DNA of 64,000 nucleotides from Vandiemenella viatica (lineage: Eukaryota > Arthropoda > Insecta > Orthoptera > Morabidae): NCBI GenBank assembly GCA_031002005.1, contig JARYHS010008074.1, positions 268,709,930 through 268,773,929 of the forward strand, in the 5' to 3' direction. The position numbers were made by a program, and so were the translations under genes. A model generated the notes under the pieces. It saw only the letters and a program-made list of their open reading frames with translations. It made no database searches and was not told the DNA's origin. Positions 11,275-23,500 of this stretch are shown here, piece after piece (position 1 is the stretch's first letter; each line of letters opens with the position of its first letter).

Positions 11275-11706
11275 CTCCTTGGATCATTTTATTTATTTAT
11301 TTATTTTCCAAATGCAACATAGCCCAGCACCTAGTATCTAATCTGGGACCGTATTTCCATTCTTTTACATGTTCATATATTTGTATCTTATATAAAATGC
11401 AAGAAAATTTTGATTCAATTTCCAATCTCTATTACATCTACTGTTATTAAACAGAATGGGTACCACACCCCACTACATCTGCTATTGTCCCTCCTTGGAT
11501 CATTTTATTTATTTATTTATTTTCCAAATGCAACATAGCCCAGCACCTAGTATCTAATCTGCGCCCTTATTTCCATTCTTTTACATGTTCATATATTTGT
11601 ATCTTATATAAAATGCAAGACAATTTTGATTCAATTTCTAATCTCTATTACATCTACTGTTATTAAACAGAATGGGTACCACACCCCACTACATCAGCTA
11701 TTGTCC
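11275..11706. repeat. 216-bp tandem duplication
   Basis: Two direct copies, 11275-11490 and 11491-11706, beginning CTCCTTGGATCATTTTATTT and ending TATTGTCC, with only a handful of differences. The duplication is probably part of the 3' untranslated region of the minus-strand R1-like LINE. Confidence 0.92.
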
Positions 11707-11783
11707 CTAATATTACTACTAACATTACTACTAATACTACTACTACTACTAATACCATTACTAATACTGCTATTACCACCACC
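11707..11783. repeat. TAC/TAA-type simple repeat
   Basis: Imperfect trinucleotide array (ACTACTAAT and related units) directly after the tandem duplication. Confidence 0.85.
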
Positions 11784-12013
11784 AATTGTCACAGCCACAC
11801 TTCGGTCCACTAATGTTCATTTTTCTTGGTGTTGAGTGCACTCCAAAGGTAGAGTCCCCTGGAACTGGCAGCAAAGTCAGCCGCCCAGGCCATCAAGAGT
11901 TGACCTCCAGGAATACCAAGATGGCCCCAGCTGTCACTCTGAAACAGTCTCTCTGGAGCACACTGAAGTTCCCCCGACGATTGATGTTGCTTATTGTTGT
12001 AGGATATCTTCCA

Positions 12014-12997
12014 TCAATACAGTGTTGTGAAAGCCAGACTTCCAGCATCATTGTTCCCTCTGCAGTTGTTTCTGGAATTAGCTTCCTCTATTCCACGAGT
12101 TGAAATTGTGTTCTCCTCTTCTGCTACCTGTGACCTTTGATTACGCTTGGCATTTTTCCTTTTCATAAATTTCTCCTTCCAAAATTTTGAGGCTAGATCA
12201 GCTGCCTCATCTAGCAAATGCCACAAACTTTCGTCGCGCAGTATGTCGAATTTTCTCGTACCTTGCAGACGAGCTTGTTGGTGTTCTCTCAAACTGGCTG
12301 TTATTTCATATTCCCATACCACGTGCTCTGGCATACTCTCTTCACCACATTCGCACCTGTTTGAGTCCACAATATTTTGACTTCGGAGCCAGCTATTGTA
12401 TGGCCTGTTACCTGTAATGTAGTGTACCAATCCGGGATAGGGTTGAAGGTACTTCAACTTTAACCTCCCCTCTATGGATAGGAACATATCATATGCTCTT
12501 CGACCTGTTTCAGTGTTGTTCCATTCTTGTTGCCATTCCGCCAATAGAAGCTTCCGAATGTGCATCTCCGATGTTGCTTCGCTGCCTACAATTTCTGCTA
12601 CCTTATCTTGTTTCCCTTTTCTGAGCCAGTATATGGCACCCTGTTTCTTTACTTCAAGGTCCAGTGGCCATACACCAATGGCAATGGTTATTGAATTTGT
12701 TGCAACGGGTCTGTATGTTCCTGTCAATCTTAAAAGTATTCCTCGTTGGACATGTCTTACTTGCTGTTTTAGTTTTATTTTTCTTAGATGCTTTGCCCAC
12801 ACACTAGATGAGTAGCCCACTAAAGAGGATAAAATTACATCATGGTATAGTCTTATTGTTTGGACTGGAACAGTGAATTTTTGTTGGCCAATATGAATGA
12901 TTTTATTCATGACCATCACTGCTCTTGCTATTGTCTTCTCTAAGTGGGCTTCGAAGTTTAAATGTTCATCCAATTGAATGCCTAAGTACCTGTACAC
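12014..12997 (-). pseudogene. R1-like LINE C-terminal domain, 327-aa open frame
   Basis: The longest remaining open frame of the LINE. It starts with YRYLGIQLDEHLNFEAHL (RT thumb), continues through SSVWAKHL and a helical region, and ends with a Cys-rich cluster CECGEESMPEHVVWE (cf. C-x-C-x(4-6)-E-H-x-x-x-x-C of R1-clade elements; the final Cys is lost and the local sequence reads WEYE). It then runs into a basic tail. It is open for 984 bp, so the copy is moderately young, but it is separated from the RT frame by a shift at about 13,000. Confidence 0.82.
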
Positions 12998-13012
12998 GGG
13001 GTTTCTACGAAT

Positions 13013-14283
13013 TCAATTACCGCCGATGCTTATAGTAGGTTTTTGAGTCAGCTTGCCCTTGAGTAACATAAATGTTGTTTTATGTGGTGCTAAACTCAGC
13101 TTGACTTTACTGTGCCATTGGCTAAGGCAGTTAAGTACTAAATTACTATTGTACTCAATTTCTGTTCTTGTTGCTCCTTCCACGAGTAGTAAAAGGTAAT
13201 CAGCAAAAGCTATTAGACCTAGAAGTTCAAGTATTCTTTGTAATAGTTCAACCACTGGTTCCATCCGTATTTCCCAGAATATGGGACCACAAACTGAACC
13301 TTGCGGGCATCCTTTAGTAAGGGCATCTCAATGAAACAGTTCTAAATCTGCAATAGTCCCTGAAGGTGTAGAATAATCTTCTTGGACAACCAATGTCCCT
13401 CAGCCGTTCAAACAGGGTGGGACACCATGAATTGTTGAAAGCTCCCGAGATGTCAATAAATATGCCCATTACGTAGTTTTTTGTACAGCTACAAATTATT
13501 TCCATCAACCGATTTAAGGCATCCTCTGTCGACTTTATCGGTTCTAAATCCATATTGACTAGGATTCATTCCCTGAACCTCCCGATGGTTTTGTAATTTT
13601 TTGCATAGAATCTTCTCTTGAACTTTGCCAAGCACATTCAATAAACAAATCGGCCAGTAAGATTTCAGCTGAAGAGGATCCTTGTTGTCTCCTTTCTTTA
13701 GAATTACCACCTCGTTTTTCTTCCATATTCCCGAAACTCTACCCTGATACAGGCATTCGTTCAGGAGCCTGCATAGGACTACGGTAAATTTTATGAATAA
13801 CTCCTGCATGACATAGGCTGGAATTCCATCCGGACTGGGAGCCTTTCCTTTTTACATTTTGTTTATCATGGTTATTACTTCTTCAGGTGTAATATTACTT
13901 CCTTCCTCTTGACTCCAGCAGGGTTGCCACATGTTCCTTCGTAGTGTAGCTTGTTCTACTGTTTCTTCTTCCGGGTTGTCATCAGGAAGCAAAACTTTTA
14001 ATAACTCCCCCACTGAGTCTCTCCAATTCGTGGTTAATCATCCATCTGTTCTTTTTACTGTGGATACTATTGTGGGAGGCCTGATTTTATGTGCAGCTAT
14101 TTTGTAAGGAATACCCCATGGATTGTTCATGAGTTTTTCCCTCACGAAGACTTCCCAGCATTTTTGTTTTGTCTCTCTCATCGCGTCTTTGAAAATCTGC
14201 CTCCTCTGCCTATGGTATTTGAGGAGGAAACTTCTATCTGCTGCCACCATGCTTCGTTGATACATTCTCCTCAGTCTTCTCAT
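13013..14283 (-). pseudogene. R1-like LINE reverse transcriptase (frameshifted)
   Basis: Reverse transcriptase domain spread over frames 14,283-14,038, 13,809-13,489, 13,553-13,314 and 13,264-13,013. Motifs: VVILKKGDNKDPLQLKSYWPI and ICLLNVLGK (RT motif 1-2), GIFIDISGAFNNSWCPTL (catalytic D in motif A), then the active-site box reading FADYLLLLVEG, where YADD would be expected. The second catalytic Asp is therefore replaced and the enzyme is dead even apart from the frameshifts. Confidence 0.82.
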
Positions 14284-14364
14284 GTTTAGTCGTAGTTTCT
14301 GAAGTTTTTCTGTCCATATTTTGTCAGTGGGATCTACTATCTTTTTTTAGTGGTATCTCCCGTT

Positions 14365-15174
14365 TCATGGCAATGTCAGCTCTCTTGCAGCTTTGTTTAC
14401 ATCGAAGTGGTTTTCTGGCAAATCCAGTGGAGTGAACACATTCCTTAATTTTTCCCATGCAGCTTTCTTGATGTTATATGCTCTTTTAATGTTTCCGTTG
14501 CCACTGCTTTCTTCTGGCTGCGTTCTGCCCAGTTCATAGGCAGTCAAATTGTGATCACTTGTTGTCATGTTGTCAAGCACTCTCCAGCCCCAAAGCAGAT
14601 TTCCCGCATGAATGTTTGTAATTGTTACGTCAATATTTGTTCTTGCACCAACACTGTTGCAGAAAGTAGGAGGATTATGTGCTTGGTTTCTAACCTCTAG
14701 TCCCAATTCGCTTAACACTTCTTCTAGAAGTTGTCCTCTCCTGTCAGTCTTCTTGCTGCGCCAAAGAGCAGACTTTGCATTGAAGTCCACTGCAATAACT
14801 AGTGGATAATTTCCCAGAGCTGAATCTATCTGCCGTATTCTATCTAGGTATGGAAAGATCTCGTCACTGTACTGGAAATAGATGCTTACCTTTATGAAGC
14901 TTCCCCATGCTGCTCTTATCTCAGCACATACGGTGTGTTCATCTTATATCTGCGTAATTTTTGTAACTGTTATCTGTTTATTTAAAATGATTATTGCTGC
15001 CATTGGGTTATTTTTTGCCCTCTGTGATTATTTGTGATGTTACAGGCATGTGCGGGATTTTGCCTTGCCAGGAGTACGGTTCTTGTAGACAAATAATATC
15101 TGATCTCAATTCCTCAGCCACCTTTCTGATTTCATGTAGAACCATGGCATTTCCTTTAGTATTCTTTGGATCAA
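14365..15174 (-). pseudogene. R1-like LINE endonuclease (broken)
   Basis: Apurinic/apyrimidinic-type endonuclease of a LINE, which nicks target DNA to prime reverse transcription. Visible minus-strand segments include DIICLQEPYSWQGKIP near 15,060, AMVLHEIRKVAEEL near 15,130, and the open frame 14,790-14,365 with MDFNAKSALW (cf. the D-x-N-A-K-x-x-x-W motif) and TTSDHNLTAYEL near 14,550 (the S-D-H motif). Stops lie between these blocks. The initiator and most of the N-terminus are lost. Confidence 0.8.
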
Positions 15175-16425
15175 GAAAAAATACCAGCTGAATGGAAGAC
15201 CATCGTAAGTCGAGTATTTAAAAATGTGAATGTTAATGATCCTCAAAATTGTAGGCCAATTTCGTTAACCTCAATATTTTGCAGGATTTTAGAACATATC
15301 ACCTTTTCAAATGTCATGCAGTTTTTGGATGAAGATGAACTTTTAAACCCAAATCAACATGGACTCAGAAAAGGCTGATGCTGCAAAACACAACTTGCAC
15401 CTTAGATTCATGACTTGTGCTGTATTATAGAGGAGCAATCCCAAGCTGACTTAGTTCTATTAGATTTTTAAAAAAAGCTTTCAACACAGTGCCTCACACT
15501 AGGTTACTTAGGAAATTTCATGGTTATGGCATATCTCGACAAATATGCAACTGGGTTGTAGACTTTCTGAACGACAGAATACAGTGTGTAGTTCTCAGCA
15601 GTGAGCGTTCATCACTTACCGAAGTGAGGTCTGGGGTTCCCCCGTGTCCGACGTAATAAGGGGGAAGAAAAGATTATTTGCTGATGATGCTATTATTTAT
15701 CATGAAATCAAAACCCAGGATGACTGCACTTTGTTACTAGACAATAATATGAAAATAATTGCATGGTGTAAAGACTGACAGTTGAAGTTAAATGCTAAAA
15801 AGTGCCATGTCATGCGTGTAAGTAAAAAGGTGACACCATTTAGCTCTGAATATTATGGTACTGTCCTTAGAACCGTAGATTCCACTAAATACCTAGTGGT
15901 AACAATTCATAATAATTTGTAGTGGAATGAGCATATTGTCAAAGTAATTGGAAAGGAAATCGTGTGCTCCAATTTCTAGGTCATAATTTAAAACAGTGCG
16001 CTCTGTAAGTTAAATCTATTGCATACAAGTCACTATTGCGTCCTCGCTTAGAATATTGTTGTTCTGTATGGGGTCCCCATCAAAAGGGGTTAATGGAGGC
16101 ATTAGAGAAGGTCCAAAGAAGAGCTACCAGATTCGTGATGAGTATATATTGTTGGAGGGAAAGCGTAAGTGCGACGTTGAAGGAGTTAGGTTGGGAAGAT
16201 CTGGAACACTGAAATCATTGATCTCAATAGAAACTAATTCCAAAATTCATAACTGATTTATTTCGAAATGACAGCAAACAAATATTGCTACCAGCAACAT
16301 TCATATCTAGGGATGACTGCAAAAATAAGATAAGAGAAATCAGAGGTAGAACTAATTCATTTCTGTACTCATTTTTTCCATGAGCTATTAGAGAATGGAA
16401 TAGAAGCGGTTTACCAGGTGAGTAA
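15175..16425 (+). pseudogene. CR1/L2-like LINE reverse transcriptase relic, 3' part
   Basis: Continuation of the LINE seen at 10,850-11,270. It begins KIPAEWKTIVSRVFKN near 15,175, then NCRPISLTSIFCRILEHI, QHGLRKG, a motif A region with KKAFNTVPHTRLL, and NWVVDFLNDRIQCVVLSS with a following RSGVPP near 15,560-15,640. ADDAIIYHE-like sequence is near 15,680, and the thumb and tail run to about 16,420. Many stops and small deletions are present. The short gap relative to the 5' part is explained by the insertion of the R1-like LINE. Confidence 0.82.
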
Positions 16426-16429
16426 ACTT

Positions 16430-16600
16430 AAAATCCGACAGGAGTAGTTCTCTATAAACCGCTCTGGCCACCCTGATATGGGTTTTCCATGGTTTTCGCA
16501 GATCACTCCGGGTGAATGCCGGGATGGTTCCTCACAATAGCCCATGGGCGCCTCCTGCCATATCCCATATATTTCTTCCAAATGATTACACTTTTGGATA
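16430..16600 (+). repeat. tRNA-derived SINE relic
   Basis: Matches the SINE body (GGGTTTTCCATGGTTTTCGC, then TCACTCCGGGTGAATGCCGG) without a clear tRNA head. Plus orientation. Confidence 0.75.
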
Positions 16601-16670
16601 GGTGCAGCGCACCCTCCACCACACACTTTTGGTGAACCTTGGAGTAATAATAATAGTAATAGTGACAGTA

Positions 16671-17086
16671 GAAATGTCATACTTGTGGGACATTTCAAAG
16701 GCATCTATCTTGTCCCTCATTTTCAACCAAATGTTTACAGAATGAAACATCTCCTCCCTATAAAGGCTAATGATGTAAAATCCAAGTTTTTCATGGTGTT
16801 GTCTACCTCCCCCCTCATTTTACCAATGAAGATTGAAATAGACTCCTTCGAAACATCCCACAAGTGTGACATTTTTACGTGCCTGGAAGCCTGAGAAGAT
16901 TTTATTTATATACAATGCCATGAAAAACGTCAATCTTACATCACTAGACTTGTTTCATTCTGTAAATATTTGCTTGAAAATGAGGGCTGAGATAGACGCC
17001 TTCGAAATGTCGCACAAGTGTGTCATTTTTATGCATCTGATAGCCCAAGAAGAGTTTATTTATATACAACATTGAGAAAAACTTCG
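16671..17086. repeat. Palindromic and tandem repeat block
   Basis: Arms 16,671-16,746 and 16,948-17,027 are inverted copies (GTCATACTTGTGGGACATTTC against its inverse, and so on). Units 16,826-16,940 and 16,980-17,086 are direct copies sharing TTCGAAA.....CACAAGTGTG and TTATTTATATACAA. Element type not identified. Confidence 0.75.
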
Positions 17087-17099
17087 ATCTTACGTTGTG

Positions 17100-17195
17100 A
17101 AGTGTGTTGATAGTGTTTTTTGTGTTTCCGTTCCTCTTGTTTTCATCTGTGGTAAGTGTTGTGTTATTTTCCCTATCCTGTCTTATTTTCATTAT
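17100..17195 (+). repeat. Penelope-type terminal repeat end fragment
   Basis: Shares CATCTGTGGTAAGTG and TTTTCCCTATCCTGTCTTATT with the right inverted repeat at 47.5 kb. Confidence 0.6.
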
Positions 17196-17419
17196 CTAAC
17201 AGCAATTTCACTGTTACCGTTATCCAATTATATTTATAAGTAATAATAATCTTTGCTCTGAATGCAATATCTTATTACTTTCAAAATCTGCAAGCTGTTG
17301 TTTATGATATTTAATATTTTCATTATTTAATAAGATATTTTGAAAAATTGAATGTAAGTTACTGCAACAAACACTAAAACAAACATTAAAACAAGCTGTG
17401 TCACCACCTTGGTCCAGCC

Positions 17420-18590
17420 GCCTCCTGTCTTCTGTTCACAATCCTGCACTCCAATTAGAAGTTTATCCCCAGGTCTTCCTCTGGGTCACATACCTTGAAT
17501 CTTCATGATTTTTCCCCAGGGATTCTTTGCTCCTTCAGTCTCTTAACATGTCCATACCATCTTAGCCTGGCCGTATTTATCGTTTACTGCAGGGGTTCCT
17601 TTTTTAATGTCTGTGTAATAATTTTCTTTTGTTACACCTAATCTGCCAATTAGAAATTTCATGCTGCTAATATCTCCTTCCAGTGTCAAGGTTTCAGCAC
17701 CGTACCTTTATTTCTCTGTTCCATTTCAGGTTTCGAAGATTCTTGAAAATGTCTCTACCAGCCTCTCCTTTTCACTTATTTCACCATCGTTCCTTCTGCT
17801 TTTCTCTGCAGTGCTTGTGAGATATTTAAAACTATTCACTTCTTTAGCTGCTCTCCTGCCACCATAATTCCTCTGTTTAACCTGTTCGTCTTTCTGGTTG
17901 TTACCATATACTCCCTCTTCTTTAAGTTAAATTTTACATCAGATTCATCCACACTGTCTGCCACTGAACTTACTCTTCTCCATTTTCCCAGATCAATAAC
18001 CTTCTTGTTTTCCTCTCTCATCGTCACTGCCACATCCTCCATTACATCTTCCATGATGGCGAGAGGGCACTTCATTGTTTTAGTCTTTTTCTTTGCTTCA
18101 GCCAATCTATTCTTTCTTCTCTTATTTTCACATAGCTTACACTTCCTGTTTCAATTCTATCACTCTGCTGATAGTTACTTTAGGAAATTTGCCCTCTCAA
18201 TTTCAAGCAATATGAATATCAATAGCAGTATCCTTCCATGCTGTTATTGTTTTTCCTGCTACTATGTTATCACAAATATCATGTCTACTGTTGATTCCCT
18301 TAATCTGAAACAATTCTTTTCTTAGCTCTTCTTCAGCCATGTTGTATTTTCTTTTTTTCAAAGAACTTGTCATACACTTTAGCACAGTGACACATCAGTA
18401 TGATTGCTCTATAGTTCTTAAGCCCCTTTTGCTTCCTTTCCTGAAGATAGGTATGATTATTCCTTTCTTCAGTCTTCTGGTTTTTTCCTCTAATTCCATA
18501 ACTTGTTCATTACATGATATAACCATTGCTCTCCTACTACACCTCACATCATCACTGTGGATTGTTGAAAATTCAGTCATGTGATGTAAC
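17420..18590 (-). pseudogene. RTE-like LINE relic
   Basis: Minus-strand, heavily decayed copy related to the LINE at 37.5-41.8 kb. The frame 18,105-17,836 contains KFNLKKREYMVTTRK and a following GEQLKK, matching KFNVKKCEYMVTTRK and CELLKK of the other copy. Frame 18,580-18,395 (GIIIPIFRKGSK) matches the RT entry motif. The active-site FADD region is destroyed. No intact protein is possible. Confidence 0.75.
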
Positions 18591-19480
18591 TTGAAGTGAG
18601 GTCTTGGTATTGCTAATATAAACTATTATGTGTTACAGTAGATTGTTTCATGGTATTACAGTTTAGTGTATTGTCGATCTGCTGTATTTTCTCTGCTGTT
18701 ATTACTCCTTTTGTGACAAATGTTTTCCCTCTTCTATATTTAACTTAATTCGATCAATCATTTGACATTATTTTAATTACAAGTATTGACTATGAAGTTT
18801 CTTGATGTTTCAACAGAATTAATATGATTATATATGTCCATATCAGGAAGCTTCTCAAAAGGTTCAGGACAAGCTAAGATTTACTATTTTATCAGACTTT
18901 TTTTGCCATTATCTCTACATTTCCATAAATAAATGAATAACACTGGCTGTTATTCCATGGTTTATGCATGTTTATGGTAGCTAAGAGAAATCTAGTGGTT
19001 TGGTATCAAGTTTTATGGAAATAAAGGGTCGCCAGTTAAAATCCCAGAATTTTTGCAGCCCCTTAACCTCAATGTCACCACTTCAAATATTTGTGCAGAG
19101 GATCCATCAAACATTTGGGATATGGAAAAGGTTATTTTAGTTTGATATCTAATAAATTCTGTAGAAACAAAGATATTATTCAACATTTTTAACAGGATAA
19201 AGAAATTTACTGTAAGTGGTAGCATATTTCTTAACAATTGCATCAGGGGAAGAGTCTTTGCTTTTTGTTCTCAGAGTCTTTGGATCTATTGAATATAGTC
19301 AATTTAAAATTAACAAATCCTTGATGTTGAAACAGTGAGATTCACCCTATCATAACATACTGGATACAAGACACTCACTCACCTAGTCTTAATCTGAAAT
19401 AGTTCCTTTCTTCTGTCCTTGAAGGAAGCAACACTTAATATAGCTGATGCTTGTTTTTATTTTTGTTAGGTATATATTTC
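18591..19480. other. Unclassified intronic sequence
   Basis: AT-rich intron sequence. No repeat ends or coding pattern recognised. Confidence 0.4.
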
Positions 19481-19484
19481 ATTA

Positions 19485-19680
19485 AATTAACTCCCCAGAG
19501 ATAAAGGCAGAAGGACAGTCATAAACACACAAAAAAAAGATTTATACATTTTTCTGTATTTCAGTATTTACCTTGTTCATGCAGAGAGACTATACATAAG
19601 GAGAGGGCGATAGATGCACACACACGGTTCTTATCATGCAAGTCATGTGAGCATTGCAACATGGGTTCATATATTATGTG
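19485..19680 (-). repeat. Penelope-type terminal repeat relic
   Basis: Minus-strand core ATGAACA-AGGTAAATACT-GAAATACAG near 19,570-19,595 and GAGATAAAGGCAGAAGGACAG near the border, in parts GAGATAAAGGCAG and AAGGACAG, as in other copies. Confidence 0.5.
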
Positions 19681-20104
19681 TTTTTGCCCTCCAGCATTTA
19701 TATTTGTTAAGTGACTAATTTAATTATCCTACCTAGAAGCCTTTTCACTCTATTAATGATTAATGTTGTTAATACTTTCATTTTAAAACATAGATTTGTG
19801 CTTAAGTTTGATTCAATGTGTTATCTTCTATTTTTGACCTCACTTTCCTTATCTTTTATTGTTGTTCCTAATTAAAATTTCCCTCACCTTTCTTTCTGTT
19901 GCTGTTGAGGAATGTAAGTCGTGAAGTGTCAAAATTGTTCCTGGTTTACGCTTCTATGTTTCTGCACCATCCTACTGTTGAAACAAAGTGATGGTTCTTC
20001 TCTCTCTTCTTATTTACGTTTGCTATTGAACATGTTTAATTACCCATCAAACCCATTCATTTATTTTTTATACATAAATTTTTTAAAGTTAGTTTTCTTA
20101 TCAG

Positions 20105-20505
20105 ATTACAGAATTCTTGTCATCACTCTTCTGGGTATTGGAATCGAAGCGCCTAGAACGAAGCCGTGAAAAGATAGATCGTGTGTCTCTTCTATTGGCT
20201 CCTTTTGAGAAGAAAGATTTTGTTGGTTTGGATTTGGAATCACGGAGCAGTCGCAAGCGCTGTGTTGGCAGAATGACCAAACATCTAGGAGATCTCTCTC
20301 TTCAAGCAGGCATGCTGGGTGATGCTCTCAGCTATTACAACTCAGCAGCAGATATTTTGCGTTCTGTTAATGATTGGCTGTGGTTGGCAGGTGCATTTGA
20401 AGGCTTGTGTGCAGCATCTGTTGTTGTATTGTTTCCTGATTTGTCTCGCAGTGTGCCTTTACAGCGTAATGCTTCCTTACAGGAAGGCAGTCCTGGCAAA
20501 CAAAG
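20105..20505 (+). CDS. TRAPPC9: TRAPPC9 internal exon (core NIBP region)
   Basis: The acceptor is a pyrimidine-rich tract ending cttatcag and the donor is AAAG|gtatca. The exon holds 133 full codons plus two bases. It carries the strongest family signature: [17 protein letters not shown], then [34 protein letters not shown], and [21 protein letters not shown]. In known TRAPPC9 proteins this block follows the N-terminal fold and begins the TPR-like helical region. It joins the previous exon in phase 0 and the next by a split Arg codon (AG plus A). No stop or frameshift is present, so the host gene looks functional here. The last part, after the VVLFPD segment, is variable in the family. Confidence 0.95.
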
Positions 20506-23500
20506 GTATCATTATTAGATTGTTTACATTTTTAAAAATAATCAGATTGAATGTTAAAATTTCTCTGTTTTTGATCTTTGAAAGTAAACTACTTTTGGAG
20601 GTAACAAAATTAGTTTATATATTGATTTGTCATTTTGGTGCATTTCTTCTCAATTTTAAGGCCATTGAGCCACAGGTTATGAACCATAAAGAAATTGAAC
20701 ATATCCTGTATTAAGAAGATGTACGAGACTTTGCCTAAATCTACTTTAAGAGCAGAGTTCTAAAATAAAATCATTCAGTGGTCAGGCAGGGCACCATTGT
20801 ACCAATTTAAGCAGTGGCATGTCAGTTATTAGTACCTCTTTAGTTTATATTAATGTGGGGTGAAAATGTAGCAAAAGATAAGAAAAAGGTTTGAAACATT
20901 ATTATTGCAAGCCAGATGCACAGATGGAGGAGCAGCAGGCAGCATTTTCCTTCTGTGCCTAGACTTAATGTTAACTTCTTTTAATTAGTACAACAAAGAA
21001 CTTTGTTTAAATTTATTAATACTATTAAAAATACTATTCTTATGGTAGCAACAATGTAGTTGGAAGAAATGCTGTAAGGCAATATTTATATGGAAAGGAA
21101 AGATAAAAATATATCCACCACTCACCAAAGTTAAAGGGAGGGCTAAAAAAAAAGAAAAAGGAAAAACCCTTTCACACACACACACACACTTTTATGGTAT
21201 GCTCATCTCCACAAAAATTGAATCATGTATCATGTAATTGAGGTCAATCTGGTCATGTCTATAGCAAAATATCAGTAAAATATATACAGCATGCACCAAA
21301 GTTGAAGGGAGAATTCTTATGCTTGTACAAATTGTTTTAGGAAACCTTTATTTTCCATGATGACAATACAAGCATGGAGGAACCTCTTAGTTATACACAC
21401 CATAATTTGAGAATAAAATACTTAACACTTTTTTTGTGGATGTAACACTTCCTTACAAAACCCAAGACCTGGATTTTTTGTTTGTTAACCTGCATGTAGT
21501 AAGTCATATTGTTGTTTACAGTAACCTTTTCTTTAATGAACTGTTAGTATAAACAGGAAAAAAAATAATCACAACTAAAAACATCATACACATTTGACAT
21601 ACTAATTTGTCCTTCAGTGCTAATAACATCTATTACCATCATGTGTTATAATATCATAATAAGAGCAGGCACAGGCAATTAAGATGGGTTTTTAAATTAG
21701 AGGAATGTATACAATTGTAAATTCTCCCTAGAAGCAAGTAGTTACATTTGTTACATGTTCGAATTGTTCTCCCTGAAGACCCTGGCACTGTATCAACCAT
21801 CTTACAAAATAAGACACATGCAATAATTACACTCTGCATCATTAGAATTGTATGTATATTAACACTTTTAGCTGAACTAATACTGACACATGTAAATAAA
21901 TGTTGAAACTGCACACCAATGATATCACATGCTGTTTTATGTGTTACTATTATTGCCATATTGTCTTCAGCTCTGTCACAGATGTTCAACCATCTTAGAA
22001 AATCACACATTATAAATAGCCTTACTACATTACAGTAAGGTGATAAAAACAGCTATGTTTACTTCTGCTTCAAACTTAATTGATACTGGCCCTTGCAGAC
22101 AAAACTTGCAATGGAAATCTAAAGACATCATGAGCCATGAGTAGCAGTATGACGTCTATAGACATTATCCACAGTGTACAAAATTGAGTGAGTGTGCGAC
22201 AATGAAAATACAATAGAGAATAAATAGATGCTTTTTTACAAGAGCCCTAGATAATATGAAAAATGACTTTTTAGCATAAACTGATAACAGGAATTTTCCT
22301 CCAAAAATCTCCGGGCTGTAGCATATTATTTGCTTATAAGAGAGATACAATGGTAAAATGTTTACGTATGGAGATTCTGTTGTTGGTATCTATGTGTTTT
22401 TGTGTTTCTACAGCTGTAAATTGCCATTTATTTGTCTATATATAAATTTACAGTAATCTCTTTGTCCTTTGCATCAAAACTTGTTTTTTTCCCCCGTGGG
22501 TGGGGGTGGGGGTGGGGGGGGGGGAGATGTTGGTTATTGCAAAATTATACTGCTAATATGAACTTGTTTGTGATTTGTTTGGTTGGTTGTGGTATATCTG
22601 TTATTTTGCTAAAGATATGTAATCAAAGAACCGTTGGGTTATTGTAAAGGTCTATTCTAGTTTACTAAATCTATTTATTTACTTGGAAATTTTGTTTTCT
22701 AAGTGTAGAACAGCAATAAATTTCTAATGCTGTTCTGTTATAATTCCTTATGTTGTTTTTTTTTTTTAACATTGTAAATTTGGTCATATAATAACATCCT
22801 TTTCAAAAATGCATTTTTATCATTGCAGTAGACAAATGTCTTTCACATATCTTTTTCAATGAAATGATGTAATGTATGCTGGATAGTTTGTTGTTGAACC
22901 AGAAAATGATTTATCCAGTTTTACTGGTTACATTGTGTTCTAGGGAAATAATTACTAGAAAGGAGGAGGGGAGAAGTAGTGATAATTACAATCTCCACAG
23001 TGTGAGAAATATAACCTTGCTGGTTAGTGAAAATTTCTGGGATCCTTTCTCTTTGAAAAAGAAATTCAAAATGATTGTAAGTTCTGTCCAGTGGTAATTC
23101 CACTGGTTAACATTTGGAAAAATTGTAGCAAACATTTTTACTGTCTTCCAAAAGAAAGTATCAGTTAAAAGGGATGGAAGAATACTAGCGATTACAGATT
23201 GACATTTTTGAAATATTGAAAAAAATTGACTGCCCTTCAACAGAGTATGAGCAGTTACAGGAGCATAAGATGTTCTCCTCCATACGTTTGTATTTTCTAA
23301 ACTATAGGAGAAACATGAAGATAGCCAACTTTGTTAATGTAGCTTTTTAAGTGAAGAAAATGTTACTTGTCTGAACAATAAGCTGGATAGTTTGTGGAGT
23401 TGATTAAGAGGTGAAAATGTTGGTGTATAGATAACAGTTTTTATGATAAGTATGAACAGAAATAATGATTAAAATCTGCATTTACTGTGTACAAGCTGTT

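Larger units (their letters stand above)
11275..15174 (-). mobile_element. R1-clade-like LINE inserted in another LINE
   Basis: Minus-strand non-LTR retrotransposon, truncated at its 5' end near 15,174 inside the endonuclease. In order it shows endonuclease (15,174 to 14,365), a linker, reverse transcriptase (about 14,280 to 13,013) and a C-terminal domain with a Cys-His cluster (12,997 to 12,014). The 3' untranslated region follows, with a 216-bp tandem duplication. Several frameshifts separate the frames. The 5' truncation joins directly to the resumed CR1/L2-like reading. Confidence 0.85.

Noticed and set aside
12187..12815. Several plus frames of 76-113 codons
   Set aside because: Antisense of the 327-codon LINE C-terminal frame.
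23087..23107. Short palindrome CCAGTGGTAATTCCACTGG
   Set aside because: Isolated and too short to assign a function.
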